Of a DNA stretch of 64,000 nt, positions 26,055-34,790 are shown piece by piece. Within the stretch, counting starts at the first letter, position 1. Each line of letters opens with the position of its first letter. Location: contig NZ_JBHRSW010000005.1 of assembly GCF_042646125.1 (NCBI RefSeq), positions 62,001-126,000 of the forward strand, given 5' to 3'. This stretch comes from Glaciecola flavus (GTDB taxonomy: Bacteria; Pseudomonadota; Gammaproteobacteria; Enterobacterales; Alteromonadaceae). The translations under genes and the position numbers were made by a program. Below the pieces are notes generated by a model. It saw only the letters and a program-made list of their open reading frames with translations. It had not been told where the DNA came from and did not search any database.

Positions 26055-26642
26055 TTGAACAAAAAGCATTTAGGTTTTGCCATCAATCTTGTCGCGATCG
26101 CCGTTTTCATACCGGGTATCTTTTTGTCTATGTTCTCTTTGAACATGGAGATGGGGGTCAACCTCTCAGGTACATCTCTATCTTCGGAGTTAGTATCCAA
26201 AGATTTATCTATTATTGGCACGGTAAAAGAGCTTTGGCAACAAGAGCGCTGGCTTGTCGCTTTTTTGATATTTGCATTTTCGGTCTTAGTGCCCATCATT
26301 AAAACCAGTTTGGTAAGCTTTGTATATTTTTGTAAAAATCAACAGTTAGCCAAAAGCACAATTAAATTCGTGGCGACTATAGGCAAGTGGTCAATGGCAG
26401 ATGTATTCGTTGTTGCTGTATTTTTAGCCGTCCTATCTACTAATCATGCTGACACTGCCGAACAACACCAAATCAGTTTTTTTGGTATGAAAATGGCTTT
26501 TGAGTTAAGCACCCAAACCTTATCAAATGTTGGGGAAGGTTTTTATTATTTCGTCGCTTATTGTTTGCTATCTCTGATTGGGACGCACTTTGTGTTTGCG
26601 GGGGTAAATGGCGTTATTCGAGAACAAATCACTGCGGAATAG
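26055..26642 (+). CDS. PqiA-like (paraquat-inducible protein A) membrane protein
   Basis: A 195-residue protein starting at TTG with AAGGG 9 bases upstream. It has four hydrophobic helices and the PqiA-type block GKWSMADVFVVAVFLA. It corresponds to a single PqiA module, where classical PqiA has two, and lacks the N-terminal zinc-binding cysteines. By family, PqiA/YebS proteins act at the inner membrane with MCE proteins in lipid trafficking; no MCE gene is adjacent. It follows the thioredoxin-like gene on the same strand and converges on ansA with 16 bases between stops. Confidence 0.8.
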   Translation: MNKKHLGFAINLVAIAVFIPGIFLSMFSLNMEMGVNLSGTSLSSELVSKDLSIIGTVKELWQQERWLVAFLIFAFSVLVPIIKTSLVSFVYFCKNQQLAKSTIKFVATIGKWSMADVFVVAVFLAVLSTNHADTAEQHQISFFGMKMAFELSTQTLSNVGEGFYYFVAYCLLSLIGTHFVFAGVNGVIREQITAE

Positions 26643-26658
26643 GCTCCATTCAACACGC

Positions 26659-27681
26659 TTAAATACTTAGTTCCCCACGCAGATTACAAGACATTAATTC
26701 AGTACGCTGCGCGTACGATAACTCTGGTTTACTTAAGACATAGTGCAGTTTTGCTAATGCTGCTTCTGGGGTGATATCTCTGCCCGAAATCACGCCAGTT
26801 TCTTGCAAAGAAACGCCGTTTGCGTACCCAGACATATCAACAGAACCACGGATACACTGGGTGCAATTTACGACGATGATTTCACGCTCGACCGCTTTTT
26901 TTAGGGTATTTAATAGGCTTGCCTGCTGAGGCGCATTACCCACCCCATAAGTCATCAAAATAACCGCTTTGACTGGCTGTTGAATCACATTTTCAAGTAT
27001 TTTGTGACTAAACCCCGGATAAAGGCTAACTAAACCAACAGCTTGACTGCGTATAACGGCAACACTTAACTCAAGCTTAGCCTCTTCAAATTTATTTAAT
27101 GGGTAGTCTGTTTCAATGTGAATGCCAGCGTTTAGTAGAGGTTTTGCGTTAGGAGAATCAAATGCGTCAAAACCATCTGCATCGACCTTTCTACTGCGAT
27201 TTCCCCTAAACAACTTGTTGTTAAAAAACAAGGTCACTTCAGGAATGGGGTAGTTGGCAGCGATATAAAGTGAATTGAGTAAATTGGCTTGACCGTCACT
27301 TCTTAGTTGCGCCAAGGGGATTTGAGAGCCAGTGACAATAACAGGCTTTCGTAAGTTTTCTAGCATAAACGACAGCGCAGAGGCGGTATAGGCCATTGTG
27401 TCGGTGCCGTGCAAAATGATAAAACCGTCATACATCTGATAGTTTTCTTGTATATCCGATGCAATGCGCTGCCAATCATCCGGCACCATATCACTGGAAT
27501 CGAGAAGTGGTGAATACTCATGAAGCGTAAATTTTGGCATTTCTGGGCGATGAAACTCGGGGAGTTTTGCCAGTGTTTCGGTCAAATAAGCTGAGGCGGG
27601 CACGAAGCCCTTTCCTGAGGGGCGCATACCGATCGTGCCTCCGGTATATGCGATATAAATACGCTTCTTTGATTCACTCAC
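26659..27681 (-). CDS. ansA: Type I (cytoplasmic) L-asparaginase
   Basis: The 340-residue protein has both asparaginase signatures: IYIAYTGGTIGM with nucleophile Thr16 and ILHGTDTMAYTASAL with the second catalytic Thr-Asp-Lys-type site. There is no signal peptide, as for type I enzymes that hydrolyse asparagine to aspartate and ammonia in the cytoplasm. It starts at GTG overlapping the stop of the DUF349 gene (GTGA), so translation is probably coupled. In Enterobacteria ansA sits beside sppA and ydjA; here those genes are 25 kb away, so the neighbourhood has been rearranged. Confidence 0.95.
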   Translation of the reverse strand: MSESKKRIYIAYTGGTIGMRPSGKGFVPASAYLTETLAKLPEFHRPEMPKFTLHEYSPLLDSSDMVPDDWQRIASDIQENYQMYDGFIILHGTDTMAYTASALSFMLENLRKPVIVTGSQIPLAQLRSDGQANLLNSLYIAANYPIPEVTLFFNNKLFRGNRSRKVDADGFDAFDSPNAKPLLNAGIHIETDYPLNKFEEAKLELSVAVIRSQAVGLVSLYPGFSHKILENVIQQPVKAVILMTYGVGNAPQQASLLNTLKKAVEREIIVVNCTQCIRGSVDMSGYANGVSLQETGVISGRDITPEAALAKLHYVLSKPELSYAQRTELMSCNLRGELSI

Positions 27682-30479
27682 AGCAAACTAAGGTTACGCA
27701 ACAAAATAGGTTTGTACTGTTCCAATAACGCTGTATCTTGGTCTTGCAAAGGGCCAAAGCTAATCCAAGATAACCACGCATCTTTTGGCTCTAGCCCCTG
27801 TTGACCTTCGAGCTTCGCAGCCATTACTTTTAGCTGTAAACTCTTATCTACTTCGATTTCATCCGGCAATAACAACAGCATAGTATAAAAAACATGCTCA
27901 CGTGATAGGCCTTCGTAGAAATCGTGCTTAAGATACTTTCCTTCTATCGCATTGCGTACCTTGCTCGGCAATGGCGCAATCGATGTAATGTCTTCTTCAC
28001 TTTTCCATGCTTTCAAAAACGCCAAAATTTGAGTAAAAGTACCTTGCGCGTTCGCACTATTTAAATAAGTAATTCTGTTTTCAAGCTCACTTATGGTGTC
28101 AGATTTTTTTTCTGAAAACTGCTTAAACAAGCCTCGTTTGAGCAGTTTATTATCTACATACATGCCAGATATTGTCGCCTTGTATTCATTCAATTGCGAA
28201 ACGGAGTCTTCCTCCTCAATATGTTGACGCAAGGCTTCAATATTACTCAGGTGTTCTTTAAATTCTCGCTCGGCTTGTTGACTCAGCTTGTCTTTTTCTT
28301 CTGTCAACTGTCCAAAAATACTGTCATTGGCTTGCCTGAATGACTGCCACAATACACTGTCGTGTTGTTTTCCAGCAAAACCAATATGCTTCCATCGCTG
28401 TTGTAAATCTTTTGCTTTGTTCGCAGCGTCATGCAAATCTTCAACACCAGACAATTCCTTCGCTGTATCCACGAGCTTTTGCTTGGCCTGTCGATTTTCC
28501 TCGTAAAATGTATCCAATTTACCGTAAAGCGGCGCACTCAGTGCTTTAAAAGATTTACCCAATGCGACTCTATCTGCTTGATTGAGCGCTTTAATTTTAT
28601 GAAACTGATTAGCCAAAGCTGGTAAAGCCTTCGCGAGAATGTGGATGTCTTGTTCCGTATGCAAGCTTTCTATTTCGGCTAGGATAGCCTTTGCTTTATT
28701 GGCGTTTTCTAATCTTTCCGCTTCCAAGGCTGCATAGTATTCGCGACATGGGGCAAAGGCAATTTCCAGTTTTTCATCAAACTGAGTATTTAGTGCGTCG
28801 TCTTCTGTGTTGTTCAGACGACCTAAGCTATTCCAATCCGCCCTTAACTGCTTAATTTTATTCGCACGAGCTGCAGGCTCTAGTGCTTTGTCGGAAATCA
28901 AGGACTCAACTTCCGCTAACAATTCCGGTTTTTTCGGCGCAGCAACATAAGACTGCCAATCTTTGAACTCATTGATTTGTGCAGCGACATCGGCATACTT
29001 GTTTTGTAAACTACGGCCAGCTTGAGGAATAGATTGAAATAAAGAATCTGCGTACGCAAATGTAGAAATCGCTGCTTTTAACTTACCCTCTTTGATCAAT
29101 GCTTGGACAACATTTAATTTACTAAAGCAGCGTTTCAACAACTTGCTATTTTGTTCTTTCTTTTCATCAAAATGCGCCTTGATATTCTGCTTTACTCTGC
29201 GCCATTCGCCCTGCAACTCGCTTGACATCTTACTGGCATTTTTGAAGTAACTCTTAGCTCGCTCAAATTCTTCGCTAATTGCTTCATCAGACAAGTTGCC
29301 TTGCGTAAATTCATCCCACGCTTGTTTTATGACTTCTAGCTTTATTTTTAGCGCGTGATTTTGTTTAACTGCTTCACTTAAACCCGCTAGCTTTCCATTA
29401 TATTCTTCTATTCGCTCTGCAAGCACTTTCAAGCATTGCCTATGGGCAGGTGTAGAATTTTCACTAATACGCACCGACAAACGCTCATGCGTGTTATTGG
29501 CATCAGCTAAAGAATGGGAAAGCAAGTCAGATTGAATGTTAACGTCGTTTTCCGAATCTGCATTCAGTAAGAAGTCAACTTGGGTGGCGATGTCTTCTAT
29601 TTGTTGTTTTAATTCAGACAAAAGCTCGGTATTTTCTTTCAGTACTAGCTGTTGTTCAAATTCAGGCTTTAACGCAACTAAATGTTTATCGATCTTTTCC
29701 TTTAGTGATAAAAACTTTTCCGCAATCTCAGCACTTTGGCGCTCACTAAGATATTCAAATTGCGACTTTAAGCCGTTAAACTCCTCAACGAGTTTACGCT
29801 TTTTTTCTTCAACATAGGGATAATCCCTACTTTCAATGAGTGCAAGTAGTTGAGAATTGATTAAAGTTGTGCCTTGTATGAGCGCTTGCGGAATTTGCGA
29901 ACGCCTCTCAATTTCTAGTAATTTTGCATCAACAATATCTACGACTGTTTGCGCATTGGCATTTTTGCGTAGACGCTTAAGTTCTTTTTCATCCTCAAAT
30001 CGCTCAACTATCAACAGTTGTTGCGCTTCACTAGCTGATTCGCGATAAAAACGTTGTATTTCATGCTTACTCGCAAATTTAAACAAGGTCTCTAAGTACA
30101 ACGATGAATTTGAAGCAAGCCGCTTGCTGTCTCCCAACATGCGTTTTATTATCTCTGGATGGCGTGCTTGGGCGACAAAATCTTCAAACAAACTATCAGA
30201 GACATAAGCTTGATCTTCCAGCATACGTGTTGCAACGACTTTAGCCTTGCTGACTAGTACATCGTTGCCCTTAGACTCGTAGGTTTTTAGCCACATCGTA
30301 AACTGGTCAAGTTTTTCAAGCGCAGCCAGTTTGACACTTAAGTCTTCGTCATTAAACGCTAACTCATGTAACCATTGCTTGTTGGTTTCGTTGACTTCGA
30401 CGACTTGCGCTACGGCTTCTTTGCGCTTTTCTGGTGATTTATGCTTATAGTTGGGAAGGAATAACTGCTTAAATATCAT
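27678..30479 (-). CDS. DUF349 repeat protein
   Basis: A 933-residue soluble, highly charged, mostly helical protein with several DUF349-type modules. Each has a spaced Trp-containing motif, such as KQAWDEFTQ, QLRADWNSLG and LQQRWKHIGF, within coiled-coil-like helices. No enzyme motif or membrane segment is seen. Function is unknown. By family, these long proteins are widespread in Gammaproteobacteria. It overlaps yeaC by 11 bases and ansA by 4, so it sits inside a tight operon with a zinc-ribbon gene first. The ATG at 30479 is the start used. Confidence 0.85.
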   Translation of the reverse strand: MIFKQLFLPNYKHKSPEKRKEAVAQVVEVNETNKQWLHELAFNDEDLSVKLAALEKLDQFTMWLKTYESKGNDVLVSKAKVVATRMLEDQAYVSDSLFEDFVAQARHPEIIKRMLGDSKRLASNSSLYLETLFKFASKHEIQRFYRESASEAQQLLIVERFEDEKELKRLRKNANAQTVVDIVDAKLLEIERRSQIPQALIQGTTLINSQLLALIESRDYPYVEEKKRKLVEEFNGLKSQFEYLSERQSAEIAEKFLSLKEKIDKHLVALKPEFEQQLVLKENTELLSELKQQIEDIATQVDFLLNADSENDVNIQSDLLSHSLADANNTHERLSVRISENSTPAHRQCLKVLAERIEEYNGKLAGLSEAVKQNHALKIKLEVIKQAWDEFTQGNLSDEAISEEFERAKSYFKNASKMSSELQGEWRRVKQNIKAHFDEKKEQNSKLLKRCFSKLNVVQALIKEGKLKAAISTFAYADSLFQSIPQAGRSLQNKYADVAAQINEFKDWQSYVAAPKKPELLAEVESLISDKALEPAARANKIKQLRADWNSLGRLNNTEDDALNTQFDEKLEIAFAPCREYYAALEAERLENANKAKAILAEIESLHTEQDIHILAKALPALANQFHKIKALNQADRVALGKSFKALSAPLYGKLDTFYEENRQAKQKLVDTAKELSGVEDLHDAANKAKDLQQRWKHIGFAGKQHDSVLWQSFRQANDSIFGQLTEEKDKLSQQAEREFKEHLSNIEALRQHIEEEDSVSQLNEYKATISGMYVDNKLLKRGLFKQFSEKKSDTISELENRITYLNSANAQGTFTQILAFLKAWKSEEDITSIAPLPSKVRNAIEGKYLKHDFYEGLSREHVFYTMLLLLPDEIEVDKSLQLKVMAAKLEGQQGLEPKDAWLSWISFGPLQDQDTALLEQYKPILLRNLSLL

Positions 30480-30762
30480 CTTTGCTAAACTTTGCTATTG
30501 GCGTTTGCTTAGTCGCCTGTTGTCTTAATTCTTGTTTGAGTTGCTGACGAGACTTTTCAACTATCTCACCGTCTCGCCCTACTGTCATGTGTTCGTCAGA
30601 ATGTGCCACTTTGGCCTGATATAACATCACCGCTTGCATGGCATTTTCTTTTTGCTCTTCACTTAAAGTATCGCCGTTTAGCCATTTCCCAGTCTCAACA
30701 GCTTGTCTGAGATTTGCGTAAATTTCAGGCGTCATGGCGGCAACAATTTCATCTAATTTCAT
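30469..30762 (-). CDS. yeaC: YeaC family (DUF1315) protein
   Basis: A 97-residue protein with the family N-terminus (KLDEIVAAMTPEIYANLRQA, then VETGKWLNGDTLS) and a basic/glutamine-rich tail. It is predicted cytosolic; the molecular function is unknown in the family. The ATG at 30762 has AGGG upstream. It follows the zinc-ribbon gene by 9 bases and overlaps the DUF349 gene by 11, so all four genes down to ansA look co-transcribed. Confidence 0.88.
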   Translation of the reverse strand: MKLDEIVAAMTPEIYANLRQAVETGKWLNGDTLSEEQKENAMQAVMLYQAKVAHSDEHMTVGRDGEIVEKSRQQLKQELRQQATKQTPIAKFSKDDI

Positions 30763-30771
30763 ATCACAGCC

Positions 30772-31104
30772 CTACTTTCGTTTAGCGATCGCGATTCTTG
30801 CGCGATTGACGCCATACCAGATAAAACCCAATGTCGCAACGGCGACCGAACCATTGAACATCATCACACCCGTTTCGTTATTTTCAAAGTTTCCAAGAAA
30901 AACAAAGTACGCGCCAACTAAGAACAGCACAATCGCCATCATTGACTGGTTTTGCAACTTTTGCAGCTTTTTATATTTTTCAAAATTTGCTTTACGTTGA
31001 ATGTCCTCAGGACTCGCATCACCAAAATTTAATTTACAGTGCTGGCACTGCTTAGCTTTATCTGAAATAGGCTTGCCACATGAAGGGCAGCTGGTTATTG
31101 CCAT
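30772..31104 (-). CDS. Zinc-ribbon small membrane protein
   Basis: From the ATG at 31104 (GGAG ribosome site) this is a 110-residue protein. An N-terminal zinc ribbon (CPSCGKPISDKAKQCQHC) is followed by a charged linker and two hydrophobic helices (about 55-75 and 80-97). It therefore places a zinc knuckle on the cytosolic face of the inner membrane. No specific family function is recognised. It is the first gene of the yeaC-DUF349-ansA run. The open frame extends 10 codons further upstream without a ribosome site. Confidence 0.8.
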   Translation of the reverse strand: MAITSCPSCGKPISDKAKQCQHCKLNFGDASPEDIQRKANFEKYKKLQKLQNQSMMAIVLFLVGAYFVFLGNFENNETGVMMFNGSVAVATLGFIWYGVNRARIAIAKRK

Positions 31105-31168
31105 TATTACTCCAATCCGAGCCTGTTGAACCAAGCAAATAAAGCCTAGTTCAACCGCCTCTGTATAC

Positions 31169-32836
31169 TTAGGATGATTTATTTATTCGTTGCCAGTATT
31201 CGTTCACAGTTTCTTTCATTTCTCTGTGCAAGAGCATTATCCCAAATAAGTTGGGTAAGGTCATCAATACAATTGCTACCGCTGATAAAGCCCACACCAA
31301 TGTAGTATCAGACACTGCAGCCCAATAGAAGCCAGCCACATATATCACTCGATACGGCATCACGGACTTTGGCCCCAACAAGTATGTCATCGCGCGATCA
31401 CCATAGTAAGACCAAGCGATAGCGGTAGAAAAGGCAAAAAGTAATAAACCGATTGATACAATGTATTGGCCGTAATCACCAAAATATCCTTTATTGAATG
31501 CAATGGCCGTTAAAGGCGCAGAGTGCACCAATGACTCCCCTTGTACGACAATATTGTCACGCCGAATATCACCATTTACAATATTAAGCGTACCTGTAAA
31601 CAAATCATCAGTTGAACCTGCGTAATAGCGCACATTTTCAGCCAAAGACCGCGCATTAATTAGCGTGAAACCATCACTCACAGCAGTACCATTTACGACG
31701 GTAATTTCACCGGAAAAGGTTTCAACCTCGCTGCCATCAATTTCATTTAAATACTTAAACAAATTTTGTTTGTCTTCTAGGTTTTCTTCCGAATATTGCC
31801 CTTTTACGAACAACATGTCAGAACGGTCAAAAATATTCTCGTGTTTTTGCTGCCAAACCCCAGACGAGAGAATCACCAAACCGGTGATCGTACAGATAAT
31901 GATCGTATCGATAAAAGGTTCGAGAATAGACACCATCCCTTCAGAGACCGGTTCTTTAGTTTTTGCAGCTGCGTGCGCAATAGGTGCAGAACCTTGCCCC
32001 GCTTCATTTGAAAACAGGCCTCTATTCACACCACGGTTGAACGCATAAGCAAACGTTGCCCCGAGGAAACCACCTACCGCTGCAGAACCCGTAAATGCTT
32101 CACTAATGACAGCCCAGAACGAGGGGCCAATGTTTTCTACGTTGGCAAAGATAACCGCAAATGCACCTAGCAAATATACTACAGCCATGAACGGTACTAT
32201 TTTAGAGGTAACGGCGGCAATGCGTCTTATCCCACCTAAAATAACTAAACCTAACAGTACAGCTAACACTCCGCCCACTATATGCGGCGAAAAGCCAAAC
32301 GTTGCTTCAATGCTGGTGGCGATACCATTGCTCTGAGGTAAATTCCCGGTACCGAAAGAAGAAATGACGGTTGCAATAGCAAAAATAACTGCCAACCATT
32401 TCATGTTAAGGCGCTTATCCATATAGTACATAGGGCCACCTGCCATGGTGCCATCTTCAGTCTTATCCCTATACTTGTGCGAGAGAGTGACTTCTACAAA
32501 TTTAGTAGTCATACCGAAAAACGCGGTAGCCCACATCCAAAATAAGGCGGCTGGACCGCCCAAAAATATCGCCAGCGCTACCCCTGAAATGTTTCCGGTG
32601 CCGACCGTGCCAGATAAAGCGGTGGCAAGTGCTTGAAAGTGCGTTGTATCACCAGGGTCATCGGATTTATCATATTTTCCCGTCACCACCCTCCAAGCAT
32701 GTTTAAAATAGCGAATTTGGGGGAATTTTAAATAAATAGTAAAAAATATCCCAACGCCGAGTAGCACGTAAGGAAACCAAGGCGCACTGCCTAAGTATCC
32801 GTCAAGCGTATTAAAAAAATCGAGTAATGCATCCAC
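31169..32836 (-). CDS. AGCS family sodium:amino acid (alanine/glycine) symporter
   Basis: The 555-residue inner-membrane protein has about ten helices and AGCS hallmarks: FQALATALSGTVGTGNISGV, GGPAALFWMW, GGPMYYMDKRL and FNRGVNRGLFSNEAGQGSAP. It imports alanine, glycine or a related amino acid with sodium. It is roughly 100 residues longer than usual because a hydrophilic insertion (about 330-438) follows SSGVWQ, where family members normally go straight into the next helix. The GTG at 32836 has AGGA 9-10 bases upstream. It stands as a single gene between the zinc-ribbon operon and the M14 peptidase. Confidence 0.93.
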   Translation of the reverse strand: MDALLDFFNTLDGYLGSAPWFPYVLLGVGIFFTIYLKFPQIRYFKHAWRVVTGKYDKSDDPGDTTHFQALATALSGTVGTGNISGVALAIFLGGPAALFWMWATAFFGMTTKFVEVTLSHKYRDKTEDGTMAGGPMYYMDKRLNMKWLAVIFAIATVISSFGTGNLPQSNGIATSIEATFGFSPHIVGGVLAVLLGLVILGGIRRIAAVTSKIVPFMAVVYLLGAFAVIFANVENIGPSFWAVISEAFTGSAAVGGFLGATFAYAFNRGVNRGLFSNEAGQGSAPIAHAAAKTKEPVSEGMVSILEPFIDTIIICTITGLVILSSGVWQQKHENIFDRSDMLFVKGQYSEENLEDKQNLFKYLNEIDGSEVETFSGEITVVNGTAVSDGFTLINARSLAENVRYYAGSTDDLFTGTLNIVNGDIRRDNIVVQGESLVHSAPLTAIAFNKGYFGDYGQYIVSIGLLLFAFSTAIAWSYYGDRAMTYLLGPKSVMPYRVIYVAGFYWAAVSDTTLVWALSAVAIVLMTLPNLFGIMLLHREMKETVNEYWQRINKSS

Positions 32837-32960
32837 AGCAAGTTTCCTTATCGTTAAGCTTATTTTTATTGTACTTGCGTTCTCGTCTCAAAATGAGAAC
32901 TAGGAGAACACAGTCTTTATTATTTATGTTGTCGTGCTAGTCGCAAACTACCAGTTGCGT

Positions 32961-34118
32961 TTATCTGAGATAGTCAGTGACCGCTCGAATAGCAACCAAC
33001 AAATCCTCTCCTAACTGCATACTCCGCGCCGGAGACCACCCGTAACTTGGATCGGGTAATTCTATGTTGTCTTTAAATGGCATTTCGAGTGTGTAGGCCA
33101 AGCAATCGAATTTTTCACCTACCGCATTGCAGGCCAATGTCATATTAGCCTGACTTGGTGCATCTTTAGGGTAGCCAAATACATCTTGAAACTCAGGCGT
33201 TGTGGCACTTAGCGCACATTTGAACCTTTCTTCCAACTTGGCTATTCGTTCAGAATAACTAGGGTTGCCTTCTGTCCCCGCGACAAAATTGTAGGGCAAA
33301 GCCTCATCCCCATGAATGTCTAAAAACAAATCAACGCCAACGTCCGTCATCTTACTCAAGGTATAAAACACTTCAGGACTATTCTTTACACATGGCGCAG
33401 CCCATTCCCGATTCAGGTTTCGCCCCAGCGCGTTAGTGCGCAAATGACCTCTTACACTTCCGTCTGGATTCATATTGGGGACAATGTAAAACACATTTTT
33501 TTCAAGCAATTTTCTGGCTACACCATCATCTTCATCCAGTAGCCGGTTTAACAAGCCTTCGACAAGCCATTCAGCCATGGTTTCGCCTGGATGTTGACGC
33601 GCCGTTATCCAAATTTTGTTTTTCTTTTGGGTGGGTTCATCAGCGTTAAGCGGTGTCTCATTCTCATCCCCAACGACTAATAAGTTGAGTTCACGTCCAT
33701 CCACACTTAATCCCAAGAATTCATGCCGACACTCAAAAGCAGTCTGCGCAGCAGCAATAAGGTTTTGATGACGCTCGTAGCTGTAAGGGGCAAAGTAAGC
33801 AAAATACACAGCATCGTACTCGGGAGTGAAGCATATTTGAAGTGTGTCACCATCAAAATCTGTATCCACTCTAAACCACTCTTCTCGGTCATAAGAAGCA
33901 ACCGCCTGGTAGTTTTCCCAACCGTCTGGATATGCAGATTTTGCTAGGTCGCATATTTGAACATTGTGTTCAACAAAGGGGGTACTATGGAGCTTAAAAT
34001 GGAACCATTGATAAAAATCAGAATGCGCGTCTTTGTTTATGGATAAGCGAATATTTTTTGGATCGTCTGCAGAAATAACATGTATATTTCCGCTATCAAA
34101 TTGGCTATTTATTATCAT
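32961..34118 (-). CDS. M14 family (cytosolic carboxypeptidase-like) metallopeptidase
   Basis: A 385-residue protein without signal peptide. An N-terminal beta domain (about 1-125) is followed by an M14 carboxypeptidase domain. Zinc ligands are His and Glu in RQHPGETMAEW and His in LDIHGDE; substrate-binding Arg/Asn are in GRNLNREW; the catalytic Glu is in YTLEMPFKDN. The arrangement fits the AGBL/CCP-like bacterial cytosolic carboxypeptidases. By family these remove C-terminal residues, often acidic ones; the bacterial substrate is unknown. It is a single gene between the AGCS symporter and the inverted-repeat element. Confidence 0.92.
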   Translation of the reverse strand: MIINSQFDSGNIHVISADDPKNIRLSINKDAHSDFYQWFHFKLHSTPFVEHNVQICDLAKSAYPDGWENYQAVASYDREEWFRVDTDFDGDTLQICFTPEYDAVYFAYFAPYSYERHQNLIAAAQTAFECRHEFLGLSVDGRELNLLVVGDENETPLNADEPTQKKNKIWITARQHPGETMAEWLVEGLLNRLLDEDDGVARKLLEKNVFYIVPNMNPDGSVRGHLRTNALGRNLNREWAAPCVKNSPEVFYTLSKMTDVGVDLFLDIHGDEALPYNFVAGTEGNPSYSERIAKLEERFKCALSATTPEFQDVFGYPKDAPSQANMTLACNAVGEKFDCLAYTLEMPFKDNIELPDPSYGWSPARSMQLGEDLLVAIRAVTDYLR

Positions 34119-34227
34119 TATTATTGCTTGGCCGGTCTTTTATACTATCCATATTAACAGACATCACCTGATGCTCAAATATTTAATCGCAGTGCCTCTA
34201 CTTGAGCAAATAAAAAGACCTCAGCAA

Positions 34228-34363
34228 GCATATCGTGTATTTGGTAGTGTCACAGCCGCAGAATAAAAATATATTTTTCATGGATGAAAAGTTTAAGCGC
34301 ACAAGGATGTGCCCGCAGCGATTTTTATTCTGCGGCTGTGACACTACCAGATACACGATATGC
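34228..34363. repeat. 136-bp element with 43-bp terminal inverted repeats
   Basis: The left arm 34228-34270 and right arm 34321-34363 are complementary over 43 bases with a single mismatch. The 50-base centre contains its own small stem (GCAC, 6-base loop, GTGC). It lies between the M14 gene start and the msrB stop, both on the minus strand. The arms would fold the msrB 3' end into a very long hairpin. It has the size and symmetry of a miniature inverted-repeat element or a large REP-like structure. No target duplication was recognised and no second copy was seen in the window. Confidence 0.75.
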
Positions 34364-34403
34364 ATATTGGGCTATGTAATTCCGATATTATATTTTTTAC
34401 TGA

Positions 34404-34784
34404 CTACACGCCTTGCTTTTTAAACGACAACGATACGGAATTGACACAATAGCGCTTGCCAGTAGGCAGAGGGCCATCGTCGAATACATGCCCTAAATGT
34501 GCATCACAGTGTTTACACAGGATTTCAATTCTCGTCATACCTAAACTGTTGTCTGGCGCATAAACGACGTTTTGGTTTTCACTTTGCTGATAAAAAGACG
34601 GCCAGCCGCAGCCCGAGTCAAATTTGGCATCAGATTTAAACAACACAGCGTCACAGCATTTGCAATGATAGTCACCTGTATCTTTTAATGCTAAATACTC
34701 ACCTGTGTAGGGTCGCTCTGTCCCTTTTAATCGCGTGACCCGATATTCCTCTGCACTTAACTTATCTTTGTATATGTCCGTCAT
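34404..34784 (-). CDS. msrB: Peptide-methionine (R)-S-oxide reductase
   Basis: This 126-residue protein is a full-length MsrB. It has two zinc CxxC pairs (YHCKCCDAV and ILCKHCDAHLGHV), the GCGWPSF block, and the catalytic Cys113 in RYCVNSVSLSF. It reduces methionine-R-sulfoxide in proteins with thioredoxin as donor. It begins 6 bases after the glgX stop on the same strand, so it is probably the last gene of the malQ-glgB-glgX transcript. The ATG at 34784 lies at the normal family start. Confidence 0.96.
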   Translation of the reverse strand: MTDIYKDKLSAEEYRVTRLKGTERPYTGEYLALKDTGDYHCKCCDAVLFKSDAKFDSGCGWPSFYQQSENQNVVYAPDNSLGMTRIEILCKHCDAHLGHVFDDGPLPTGKRYCVNSVSLSFKKQGV

Positions 34785-34790
34785 GTTTTT

